64,000 nt of DNA from Roseiarcus sp963732155. GTDB lineage: Bacteria; Pseudomonadota; Alphaproteobacteria; Rhizobiales; Beijerinckiaceae. Both the position numbers and the translations under genes were made by a program. Of the stretch, positions 26,264 through 34,676 are shown piece by piece. The stretch is taken from positions 186,001 through 250,000 of the forward strand of contig CAVSYB010000006.1 of the NCBI GenBank assembly GCA_963732155.1, in the 5' to 3' direction. Each line of letters opens with the position of its first letter. The first letter of the stretch is position 1. The notes below the pieces were generated by a model. The model ran no database searches. It saw only the letters and a program-made list of their open reading frames with translations, and was not told the DNA's origin.

Positions 26264-27028
26264 TTACGCCCAGCTGGCGGCGCCCGAGCGGGCGGTGTCG
26301 CGGCGCGCGCTGGGCGCCAAGGCCGGATGCAGCGCCGGCGCCTCGCGGCGGATCACCCGGCGCACGCCGATCGGCCGATAGAGCTGCTTGGTCGCCTCGA
26401 CGATATAGACGCCGGCGAACGGCAGGCCCAGCGCCGCGCCGATCCGCTCGAACGCCGTCGCCCAATTGAGGAAGACGCGGCGCTGGGAAGGCGGCGCGTA
26501 GAGCGCCTCGCCCCAATAGAGCGGCGAGAACAGCGTCTCGCGCATCAGCTCGCGCAATTGCCCCTTGGAATAGGGCCGGCCAAAGCCGAACGGCGTGCCG
26601 TCCGCCCGCGCCCATACGCCGCGCCGCGAAGGCACGACGAAGATCGCCCGCCCGCCGGGCGTCAACACGCGCCACACCTCTTCGAGCAGCGCGTTGGGAT
26701 GCTCGCCCGTCTCCAGCGCGTGCGCCACCAGAATGCGGTCGATCGAGGCGTCCGGCAGCGGCAGCATCACCGGCTCGACCAGCGCCGAGGACGAGCGCCC
26801 GCAGGACGGCCAGTTCACCACCCCCTGCTCGGCCGGCATGAAGGCGAGCGCGCGCAGCGCCTCCTCGCGAAAACGATCGAGATAGGGCGCGGCGAAACCC
26901 AGCCCCATCAGCGACAGGCCGGCGCAGCTCTCCCAACGCGCGCGCAGCACGCGGCCGATCAGCCGACGCGCCACGTCGCCGAGCGGAGACGCATAAAAGC
27001 TGCGAAGCTCGTTGACATCCAGCGGCAT
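26264..27028 (-). CDS. Class I SAM-dependent methyltransferase
   Basis: A 254-residue protein of the Methyltransf_11 type. The middle contains LPLPDASIDRILVAHALETGEHPNALLEEVWRVLTPGGRAIFVVPSRRG (in pieces: the post-I and post-II motifs). The canonical SAM glycine loop is weak (LSLMGLGFAAPYLDRF), so SAM binding is probable rather than proven. It is divergent from gloB with a gap of about 90 bases, an arrangement I recall in other Rhizobiales. The substrate is unknown. Confidence 0.85.
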   Translation of the reverse strand: MPLDVNELRSFYASPLGDVARRLIGRVLRARWESCAGLSLMGLGFAAPYLDRFREEALRALAFMPAEQGVVNWPSCGRSSSALVEPVMLPLPDASIDRILVAHALETGEHPNALLEEVWRVLTPGGRAIFVVPSRRGVWARADGTPFGFGRPYSKGQLRELMRETLFSPLYWGEALYAPPSQRRVFLNWATAFERIGAALGLPFAGVYIVEATKQLYRPIGVRRVIRREAPALHPALAPSARRDTARSGAASWA

Positions 27029-27117
27029 CGCGATGTTGTTGCATTTTGCCGGGGCGGCTGGAAGCCCGCGCCTCAGGGCGTCCGCCGACGCCCGGCGCTG
27101 TCGACGAAAGGCCCGAC

Positions 27118-27891
27118 ATGACCACGCATGTCCATCAATTCATTTGCCTGGAAGACAATTTCGGCCTGCTCGTGCACGATTCAGGGTCGGGCTCCACCGC
27201 CGCGATCGACGCGCCCGACGCCGACGCGATCATCGCAGCGGCCGCCGCGAAAGGCTGGGCGGTGACCGACCTGCTGATCACCCACCATCACGCCGATCAC
27301 ATTCAGGGAATCCCCGGCCTGAAGGCGCGCTTTCCAAAAATCCGCATCGCCGGTCCCGCCAAGGAGGCCTCGCGCATCGGCGCGCTGGACGTCCTGCTGG
27401 GCGAGGGCGACTACGCCAAGGTCGGCGAGATCGCGGCCCAGGTGATCGAAACGCCGGGCCATACGGCGGGGCACATCTGCTACTGGTTCCAGCGGGACGC
27501 GATCGCGTTTTGCGGCGACACGTTGTTCGCGCTCGGTTGCGGGCGGGTGTTCGAAACGCCGCTCGGCGTCATGTGGGATTCGCTGAGCAAGCTCGCCAAC
27601 CGGCTCCCCGGCGAGACCGAGATCTATTGCGGACACGAATACACCCAGGCCAACGCCCGCTTCGCCATTTCAGTCGAACCGGGCAATGCCGTGCTCAAGG
27701 GGCGGGTCGAGGAGGTCGCCCGGCTTCGCGCGGCCGGCCGCGCCACTTTGCCTACGACGATGGTGCTGGAACTGGCGACCAATCCGTTCTTGCGCGCTGA
27801 GGAGCCGGAAATCCAGGCCGCGCTCGGCATGACGGGCGCCGATCCGGCGGCGGTCTTCGGCGAACTGCGGACCCGCAAGGATCGCTTCTAG
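27118..27891 (+). CDS. gloB: Hydroxyacylglutathione hydrolase (glyoxalase II)
   Basis: A 257-residue metallo-beta-lactamase-fold enzyme that hydrolyses S-D-lactoylglutathione, the last step of methylglyoxal detoxification. The metal-binding signature THHHADHIQG and the second-site GHTAGHICYW, plus CGHEYTQANARFA, are complete. The start ATG 27118 begins MTTHVHQFICLEDNFG, the normal family start. It is a single gene. Confidence 0.96.
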   Translation: MTTHVHQFICLEDNFGLLVHDSGSGSTAAIDAPDADAIIAAAAAKGWAVTDLLITHHHADHIQGIPGLKARFPKIRIAGPAKEASRIGALDVLLGEGDYAKVGEIAAQVIETPGHTAGHICYWFQRDAIAFCGDTLFALGCGRVFETPLGVMWDSLSKLANRLPGETEIYCGHEYTQANARFAISVEPGNAVLKGRVEEVARLRAAGRATLPTTMVLELATNPFLRAEEPEIQAALGMTGADPAAVFGELRTRKDRF

Positions 27892-28110
27892 GAAGCCCGC
27901 GCCGCTCGAAAGCGGCTGACGCCTGCCGCGGCCCCGCGATGGCTTCGTCCGGCTTTGCGCCGCGGCGGACCGAGCCGGCGACGAACCGCTTTTTGGGGAT
28001 TACACGGGCCATTAACCCCTTTCCGCGATCATCGAAAGTCTTTCCTAAGCACTGTCGCGGTAGCCCTTCAGCGACGCGCGCCGGCGCAGGAGCTTCAACA
28101 GCGAATCCCG

Positions 28111-29916
28111 ATGACGACATTCGAAACGCCAGGGACCCGAAGCGTCGTCCGCCGCAAGCGGCTCGCCGAATCCAGCGATTCTCCGCTGCGCCGGTCATCC
28201 AATTCGTCGGCCGTCGCCCTCGACGCCCCGGCCCCGCCGCCCGACGCGCGCGATGTCCTCAATTCGATCAACGCGGTCCTTTACGACTGGGACATGCTCA
28301 CCGACCGGCTCTCCTGGGGCGCGAACGTCGGCGAGGTGCTCTCGGCCTTCCCGGCGAGCGCGCTGGCCAGCGGCGGCGCTTTCGCCGAACTGGTGACCGC
28401 GACCTCCGAAACCTCGCGCTTCCAGGCGATCAAAGGCTCAGCCGCCGTCGACAAGGGCGAAGGCGCGCCCTATCGGGCGCTCTACAGCCTGCTCAGGCGC
28501 GATGGCGCAAAAATCGCGGTCGAGGATATCGGCCGCTGGTTCGCCGACGGCGCCGGCCGTCCGGTCCGCGCACATGGCGTCGTGCGCATCGTGGCGGGGC
28601 CCGGCCAACCCGGCGGATCGGCGTTTTCAGCGTCCAAGCGCGATCCTCTCACCGGCGCCTACAACCGGCGCCATCTGGTCGAGCATCTCAACGCCGCCTG
28701 CGCCGACGTGGCGCGGCGGCGCTCGCAACTGGCGGTGCTGGTCCTGGGCGTCGAGAGACTGCCGGAGATCAATCAGCGATACGGCTATGACGCCGCCGAC
28801 GCGGCGATTGTCGGGGTCGCCCGCCGCGTCGCCGGCAACGTCAGGGAAACCGACATGCTCGCCCGCTACCTCGGCGGGAAGTTCGTCTTCGTGCTGGATG
28901 GCGGCGACGCCGAACAGGCGAGGACCGCGGCGCGCCGGATGTTGCGCGTCGTCTCGAGCGAGCCTGTCGCGACCCCCGCCGGGCCGATCGAGGTCTCGCT
29001 GCGGATCGGCGCCGCCCTGGCCCCCGAGCACGGCCGCGGCGCCCAGGCGCTGCTGCAGCGCGCCGAGGAAGCCTACGACCTCGCCTGCAAGACCGGCGCG
29101 GACCGCTGTCTGCTGTTCGCGCCGAACGTCGCGCCTGATCATGCGCGCGCGCAGCTGCACGCGATCAGCGACGAAATCGTCGGCGCGTTGAGCGAGCGGC
29201 GAATTGTTCTGGCCTACCAGCCCGTCGTTCCCGCGGCGCCCGGCCGAAATCCGTTTTTCGAAGCCCTGGTTCGCCTGCGGCGCCGCGACGGCGAAATCAT
29301 CGGCCCGGAAGTCATCCTGCCGATCGCCGAAAAGGTCGGCCTCATCGCCCAGATCGACCAACGAGTGCTGGAGCTGGCGCTCCAGCGCATCGTGGCGGAG
29401 CCGGACTTGCGCCTTTCGGTCAATGTCTCGGCCGCCACGCTCCATGACGCCGGCTGGATCGACCGCTTCGCCCAGGCTTTGGCGCCGCATCCGGGCGCCG
29501 CCGGCCGGCTCATGATCGAGATCACCGAAACCGTCGCGATCGCCGATATCGCGCTCACCGCGCAGATATTCGGCCGGATGAAAAGAGTGGGCGCCAAGAT
29601 CGCCATGGACGACTTCGGCGCCGGCCACACCTCGTTTCGCAGCCTGCGAGGGCTCGGCGTCGACGTCGTCAAGATCGACGGCGCCTTCGTTCAGAACATC
29701 GCACGATCGGCCGACGATCGCTTCTTCGTGCGCACGCTCGTCGAGCTGGCGCGCCATCTCAACGTCGAAACCGTCGCCGAATGGGTCGAAGACGCCGAGT
29801 CCACGCGCATTCTCACGGAATGGGGCGTCGATTATCTCCAGGGATATCATTTCGGACGCGCCGAAATTCCGGCGCCGCCCGGCGACGCCCCGATCCTCGC
29901 CGTCGCCGGACGCTAG
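28111..29916 (+). CDS. Degenerate GGDEF plus intact EAL domain protein
   Basis: A 601-residue cytoplasmic signalling protein. The N-terminal part (about residues 45-170) looks like a PAS-type sensor. The GGDEF domain follows (DPLTGAYNRR ... YLGGKF), but the active-site GG(D/E)EF reads GGKF, so cyclase activity is not expected. The EAL domain (about 345-590) keeps FEALVRL, EITET, MDDFGAGHTSF, KIDGAFV and YLQGYHFG, so c-di-GMP phosphodiesterase activity is likely. The GGDEF remnant may bind GTP as a regulator (inference). No signal peptide or membrane helix is visible. Confidence 0.92.
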   Translation: MTTFETPGTRSVVRRKRLAESSDSPLRRSSNSSAVALDAPAPPPDARDVLNSINAVLYDWDMLTDRLSWGANVGEVLSAFPASALASGGAFAELVTATSETSRFQAIKGSAAVDKGEGAPYRALYSLLRRDGAKIAVEDIGRWFADGAGRPVRAHGVVRIVAGPGQPGGSAFSASKRDPLTGAYNRRHLVEHLNAACADVARRRSQLAVLVLGVERLPEINQRYGYDAADAAIVGVARRVAGNVRETDMLARYLGGKFVFVLDGGDAEQARTAARRMLRVVSSEPVATPAGPIEVSLRIGAALAPEHGRGAQALLQRAEEAYDLACKTGADRCLLFAPNVAPDHARAQLHAISDEIVGALSERRIVLAYQPVVPAAPGRNPFFEALVRLRRRDGEIIGPEVILPIAEKVGLIAQIDQRVLELALQRIVAEPDLRLSVNVSAATLHDAGWIDRFAQALAPHPGAAGRLMIEITETVAIADIALTAQIFGRMKRVGAKIAMDDFGAGHTSFRSLRGLGVDVVKIDGAFVQNIARSADDRFFVRTLVELARHLNVETVAEWVEDAESTRILTEWGVDYLQGYHFGRAEIPAPPGDAPILAVAGR

Positions 29917-29944
29917 CGCGTCGCGATCGACCGCAAGCCTCGCC

Positions 29945-30538
29945 TCACCGCTTGTCCACCAGACTGTCCAGCCGCCGCTGCATTTCGGAAAGCTGGCTCT
30001 TCAACTCGTCGAGATCTGCGCTGGTGGCGGGCGCGCTCGCCGCGGCGGCCTCGGCCGGCGCCGGCAAGGGCCCGACGAAGGGCGTGAACATGCCGAGGGC
30101 CTGGTGGAATGCGGCGAGGTTTTTCCTGGTCAATTCCTCGAGCGCGCTGAGCGAGGAGGCGGCGAACGGCGAGGCGCCGAAGGCGCGGCTGGCCTCCTCG
30201 CGAAACTTCTGCTGCTCGCCGGTGAACCGGTCGATCGAGAATTGCAGATAGCTCGGCAACAGCGCCTGGACGCTGTCGCCATAAAACCGGATGAGTTGGC
30301 GGAGGAACGTCGTGGGCAGCAGCGACTGCCCCTCGATCCCCTCCTGCTCGAATATGATCTGCGTCAGCACCGAGCGGGTGATATCCTCGCCGGACTTGGC
30401 GTCGAAGACGACAAAGTCCTCGCCCGACTTCACCATCTTCGCCAGATCGGCCAACGTCACGTAGGCGCTGGACGCCGTATTGTAGAGACGGCGGTTCGCG
30501 TATTTCTTGATGGTGATCGGCGCTGCTGCGTTCGTCAT
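29945..30538 (-). CDS. phaR: Polyhydroxyalkanoate synthesis repressor PhaR
   Basis: A 197-residue repressor that binds both PHB granules and phasin/pha promoters. The N-terminal PHB/PHA accumulation regulator domain reads ITIKKYANRRLYNTASSAYVTL, followed by FVVFDAKSGEDITRSVLTQIIFEQEG. The C-terminal tail is Ala-rich and ends in a short coiled coil (ELKSQLSEMQRRLDSLV). The ATG at 30538 begins the conserved domain. It is divergent from phaA across 286 bases, the usual alphaproteobacterial layout. Confidence 0.96.
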   Translation of the reverse strand: MTNAAAPITIKKYANRRLYNTASSAYVTLADLAKMVKSGEDFVVFDAKSGEDITRSVLTQIIFEQEGIEGQSLLPTTFLRQLIRFYGDSVQALLPSYLQFSIDRFTGEQQKFREEASRAFGASPFAASSLSALEELTRKNLAAFHQALGMFTPFVGPLPAPAEAAAASAPATSADLDELKSQLSEMQRRLDSLVDKR

Positions 30539-30732
30539 GGCAATCGGATCCCGCCTCCGGGCCCGCCCCGGCGGGCCGAATTCCACGATAGGCCGTTTCG
30601 TGCGTCGCCGAAACGGGGTTTGCGGGGGCGCTTCGATCAGAACGCCACTTTTCAATGATCTTTGTCAATGACCCGCCGGATGAGGCGCTCGAAAATAGGA
30701 TTGGAGCCGGCGAATCTTTCGCGGGGGCTCAT

Positions 30733-30760
30733 TTGGCGGTTGCCGAAGATCCATTATATG
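30733..30760 (+). promoter_or_regulatory. Candidate phaA promoter
   Basis: TTGGCG (30733..30738) and TATATG (30755..30760) are separated by 16 bases, 65 bases upstream of phaA. This is a plausible sigma-70 promoter in the phaR-phaA divergent gap. I could not identify a convincing PhaR operator there. Confidence 0.35.
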
Positions 30761-30824
30761 CACTAGCTGACAGCGCCCGCCGATCGGCGACCGGCGCAGC
30801 TTCCATCTTGTTCAGGAGCAATCC

Positions 30825-32003
30825 ATGTCGGCAACAGACATCGTCATCGTCAGCGCCACCAGAACGGCGGTTGGCTCGTTCAATGGCGCCTTCGGCGCCA
30901 TCCCGGCTCATGAACTCGGCGCCGCCGTCGTCAAGTCCGCGATGGCGCTGGCCAAAGTCGAAGCGGCCGAGGTCGACGAAGTGATCCTCGGGCAAATCCT
31001 GTCGGGCGGGCAGGGACAGAATCCAGCGCGTCAGGCCGCCATGAAGGCCGGCGTGCCGCAGGAGAAGACCGCCTTCGGGCTCAACCAATTGTGCGGCAGC
31101 GGATTGCGGGCGGTCGCTCTCGGCCTGCAGCAGATCGGCAACGGCGACGCCAACATCATCGTCGCGGGCGGCCAGGAATCCATGTCACAGGCGCAGCACG
31201 GCGCCTATCTGCGATCCGGCGTGAAGATGGGTGAATTGAAACTGGTCGACACCATGCTGAAGGATGGGCTGATCGACGCCTTCCACGGCTATCACATGGG
31301 CAACACGGCCGAGAACATCGCCACAAAATGGCAGATCGGCCGCGAGGACCAGGATCGGTTCGCGCTGGCTTCGCAGAACAAGGCCGAGGCGGCGCAGAAG
31401 GCCGGGCGTTTCAAGGAAGAGATCACGCCGTTCACGGTGGCGAGCCGCAAGGGCGACATCGTCGTGTCGGACGACGAATACATCCGCCATGGCGCGACTT
31501 ATGATTCCATGGCCAAACTGAAGCCCGCCTTTTCGAAGGATGGCACGGTGACCGCGGGCAACGCATCCGGTCTGAACGACGGCGCGGCGGCCGTCGTGCT
31601 GATGACGGCGCGGCAGGCGGAGAAGCGGGGCCTCACGCCGCTCGCGCGCATCGTTTCCTGGGCGACGGCGGGCGTCGACCCCGCGATCATGGGCACCGGG
31701 CCGATCCCCGCCTCCCGCAAGGCTCTGGAAAAGGCAGGGTGGAAGGTCAGCGATCTCGACCTGGTCGAGGCCAACGAGGCATTCGCGGCGCAGGCGCTCG
31801 CGGTGAACAAGGACATGGGCTGGGACACCGCTATCGTCAACGTCAACGGCGGCGCGATCGCGATCGGGCATCCGATCGGAGCCTCGGGCGCGCGCGTTTT
31901 CGTCACGCTGCTACACGAGATGGGGCGGCGCGCCGCCAGAAAGGGATTGGCGACCCTGTGCATCGGCGGCGGCATGGGCATCGCCATGACGGTCGAGCGC
32001 TAG
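30825..32003 (+). CDS. phaA: Acetyl-CoA acetyltransferase (beta-ketothiolase)
   Basis: Condenses two acetyl-CoA to acetoacetyl-CoA, the first step of PHB synthesis and entry to the ethylmalonyl-CoA pathway. The 392-residue protein has the nucleophile in NQLCGSGLRA (about Cys89), the GHPIGASGAR His and the C-terminal LCIGGGMGIAM Cys. Length and motifs are typical of PhaA. The ribosome-binding site AGGAG precedes ATG 30825. phaB follows after 211 bases in the same direction. Confidence 0.97.
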   Translation: MSATDIVIVSATRTAVGSFNGAFGAIPAHELGAAVVKSAMALAKVEAAEVDEVILGQILSGGQGQNPARQAAMKAGVPQEKTAFGLNQLCGSGLRAVALGLQQIGNGDANIIVAGGQESMSQAQHGAYLRSGVKMGELKLVDTMLKDGLIDAFHGYHMGNTAENIATKWQIGREDQDRFALASQNKAEAAQKAGRFKEEITPFTVASRKGDIVVSDDEYIRHGATYDSMAKLKPAFSKDGTVTAGNASGLNDGAAAVVLMTARQAEKRGLTPLARIVSWATAGVDPAIMGTGPIPASRKALEKAGWKVSDLDLVEANEAFAAQALAVNKDMGWDTAIVNVNGGAIAIGHPIGASGARVFVTLLHEMGRRAARKGLATLCIGGGMGIAMTVER

Positions 32004-32214
32004 GCGGCGCCGCCGCCCGATCGGGAAAGAACGTCGGACTCTTCGGGTGAGACCAAGACGTCGGGCGAGGGTGCCGGAGGGCGCGATTGATTCAACCCGG
32101 GTCAATCGGCCGGCGAGTTGGATCGAGGCTGCTCCAACGCGCAAGGAGCAGAGGGTATGACGCGGCGTCCGGCAATGAACGCGCGCAATATCAATAATCG
32201 TCAGGGGGAAAACG

Positions 32215-32940
32215 ATGGCGAGGGTTGCAGTAGTCACCGGCGGGACGCGTGGCATCGGCGCGGCGGTCTCGAAAGCGTTGGCCGCAGCGGGCTATCGCGT
32301 CGCGGCGAACTACCACGGCAATGACGAAGCCGCCGCGAAGTTCGCCGCCGAAACGGGCATCAAGACCTACAAATGGGACGTCGCCGATTATGACGCCTGC
32401 GTCGCCGGCCTCGCGCAGGTTGAAAAGGACGTCGGCCCCGTCGAAGTGCTGGTCAACAACGCCGGCATCACCAGGGACGGCATGTTCCACAGGATGACGC
32501 CGCAACAATGGTACGCGGTGATCAGCACCAATCTCAATTCGCTGTTCAACATGTGCCGTCCGGTCATCGAGGGCATGCGCGAGCGCAATTTCGGGCGGAT
32601 CGTCAACATCTCCTCGATCAACGGGCAAAAGGGCCAGATGGGCCAGGTCAACTATTCCGCCTCCAAGGCCGGCGACCTTGGCTTCACCAAAGCCTTGGCG
32701 CAGGAAAACGCCAGCAAAGGCGTCACCGTCAACGCCATCTGTCCCGGCTATATCGCCACCGAGATGGTGATGGCCGTGCCCAAGGAGGTGATGGAAAAGT
32801 CGATCCTGCCGCAGATCCCTGTGCGCCGCCTCGGGCAACCCGAAGAGATCGCGCGCTGCGTGGTGTTTCTGGCCTCCGACGACGCCGGCTTCATCACCGG
32901 CTCCACGCTCAGCGCCAACGGCGGCCAATATCTGGCGTGA
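32215..32940 (+). CDS. phaB: Acetoacetyl-CoA reductase
   Basis: An NADPH-dependent SDR of 241 residues that makes (R)-3-hydroxybutyryl-CoA. It shows TGGTRGIGAAVS, NNAGITRDGMFHRM (a PhaB signature), NISSINGQKGQMGQVNYSASKAG with the catalytic Ser, Tyr and Lys, and PGYIATEMV. GGGGGAAAACG precedes the ATG. PHB synthase (phaC) is not in this window. Confidence 0.97.
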   Translation: MARVAVVTGGTRGIGAAVSKALAAAGYRVAANYHGNDEAAAKFAAETGIKTYKWDVADYDACVAGLAQVEKDVGPVEVLVNNAGITRDGMFHRMTPQQWYAVISTNLNSLFNMCRPVIEGMRERNFGRIVNISSINGQKGQMGQVNYSASKAGDLGFTKALAQENASKGVTVNAICPGYIATEMVMAVPKEVMEKSILPQIPVRRLGQPEEIARCVVFLASDDAGFITGSTLSANGGQYLA

Positions 32941-32961
32941 GCCGGGAGACGGCGCGATCGG

Positions 32962-34434
32962 TCATTCGGCCGCCGCGCCCGCCTTCGGCGCGGGGCCGCG
33001 CAGCGGTCTTTCCTCCATCATGAGAAAGCACGCGAGGCTGATCGCCAGCGCGAGCCCCTGCAACGCGAACATTGCGGTGAAAGCGAGCCCTGCCCGTCTG
33101 GCCATTTCCGGATCGAACGCCCCGCCGGTCTCGAGCGGGCCGGCCGCGGTGACGACGCCAAATCCGATGACCACTGCGCCCATCAGCGCAACTCCGATGG
33201 CGGCGCCGAACGTGCGAAGGAAAGCAAGCGTCGCGGTCGCCACGCCGAGATCGCGCTGATCGACGGCGTTCTGGACGCTCACGGTCGCCGTGGGAAACAA
33301 CGGGCCGACGCCGAGTCCCAAAGCGAGCACCAGCGCCTCGGCCGTCCACAGATTGAGGCTCGGCGCGAAGAAGGACAGCATGGCCAGCGCGGCGACGCCG
33401 AAACATAATCCGACAGTGGCGATGCGCTTGTAATGCACCAGGCGGGGCATGGCGCGCCCTGCGATGGTGGCGCCGACGACGCTGCCGCCGACCAGCGCGA
33501 TGAGGCTGGCGCCCGCGACAGTCGAATCCGTGCCGATCACGAACTCGAGGTAGATCGGCAAATAAACCGTCGCGCCGATGAAGGCGAACATCGAAAAGAA
33601 GATCGAGGCGGTCGCCGTGCCGACGACCTCGTTGCGAAAGATGTCGAGCGGGATCAGGCCCTCCGGCGCGCGCCGCAGGTGCACGATCAGCGCCGCGGCG
33701 AGAACGATGGCGGCGACGGCGAGCGCCAGAATGATCGGCGAGGTCCAGGCGAGTCGCGCGCCGCCGAGCGTCAGCACCAGCATGAACGCGGCGGTCGCGC
33801 TCATGATCAGCGCCGCGCCCGATACGTCCAGGCGATGATCGCGCCTCCGCTGCGGCAGGCCCTGCAGCCGGTAGTGGGTCATGACGAAGGCGACAGCGCC
33901 GATCGGCAGGTTGATCCAGAAAATCAGCGACCACGAAAGATGCTGCGCGAAAAAACCGCCGAGGATCGGGCCGGCCACGCTCGACGTCGCCCAGACCGTT
34001 GAGATGTAGACGACGTAGCGCGAGCGTTCGCGAGGCGGCACGATATCGGCGATCACGGTCTGCGCGAGCGCCACCAGGCCGCCGCCGCCAAGCCCCTGAA
34101 ACGCGCGCCCGACAATGATCACCAGCATGCTTGGCGCGAGGGCGCAAATCACCGAGCCGATGAGAAAAACGACGAGAGCCAACGACAAAACCGGACGCCG
34201 GCCATGAATGTCCGAGAGCTTGCCGTAAAGAGGCGTCACGGCGGTGCCGGTCAGGAGATAGGCGGAAACGATCCACGCCATGAAGTCGGCGTCGCCGAGC
34301 GAGGCGCCGATCGTCGGCAGCGCCGGCGCGACGATCGTCTGGTCGAGCGCGGCGAGCATCATCGCCACGAGAACGCCGATGACGATGTCGCGCCGTTGTT
34401 TGTCCGGCATTGTTCTGGGCGGCGACATATCCAT
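32962..34434 (-). CDS. MFS drug exporter, DHA2 (14-helix, EmrB-like) family
   Basis: A 490-residue inner-membrane antiporter with about 14 hydrophobic helices. It carries the DHA2 features LAALDQTIVAPALPTI in helix 1, the motif-A loop GKLSDIHGRRPVL, and GRAFQGLGGGGLVALAQ. It likely expels hydrophobic toxic compounds with proton motive force. No membrane-fusion (EmrA) gene or regulator is adjacent. It converges on phaB with a 21-base gap. Confidence 0.93.
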   Translation of the reverse strand: MDMSPPRTMPDKQRRDIVIGVLVAMMLAALDQTIVAPALPTIGASLGDADFMAWIVSAYLLTGTAVTPLYGKLSDIHGRRPVLSLALVVFLIGSVICALAPSMLVIIVGRAFQGLGGGGLVALAQTVIADIVPPRERSRYVVYISTVWATSSVAGPILGGFFAQHLSWSLIFWINLPIGAVAFVMTHYRLQGLPQRRRDHRLDVSGAALIMSATAAFMLVLTLGGARLAWTSPIILALAVAAIVLAAALIVHLRRAPEGLIPLDIFRNEVVGTATASIFFSMFAFIGATVYLPIYLEFVIGTDSTVAGASLIALVGGSVVGATIAGRAMPRLVHYKRIATVGLCFGVAALAMLSFFAPSLNLWTAEALVLALGLGVGPLFPTATVSVQNAVDQRDLGVATATLAFLRTFGAAIGVALMGAVVIGFGVVTAAGPLETGGAFDPEMARRAGLAFTAMFALQGLALAISLACFLMMEERPLRGPAPKAGAAAE

Positions 34435-34676
34435 CGGGGGTCTCGGTTTGAAGTCGCCGTCGCGCGCAAGTCCGGGATTTCGTGGCGCCGTTCGGCGCGT
34501 CGGCGGCCCGCAACATGACGAACGCCGTCCGCCGCCGCAAGACCAAAGGGCGCGGAATAACTCACGTTGTCGTTAGCAAATTCATGAAAGGGCGGCGATC
34601 AGGCGACTTCCGACGAGGCCGCCCCCCGGTTCTTCGCGCCGGCGCGCCGGGCGGCGACGCCGTTCGCCGAGCCGGA

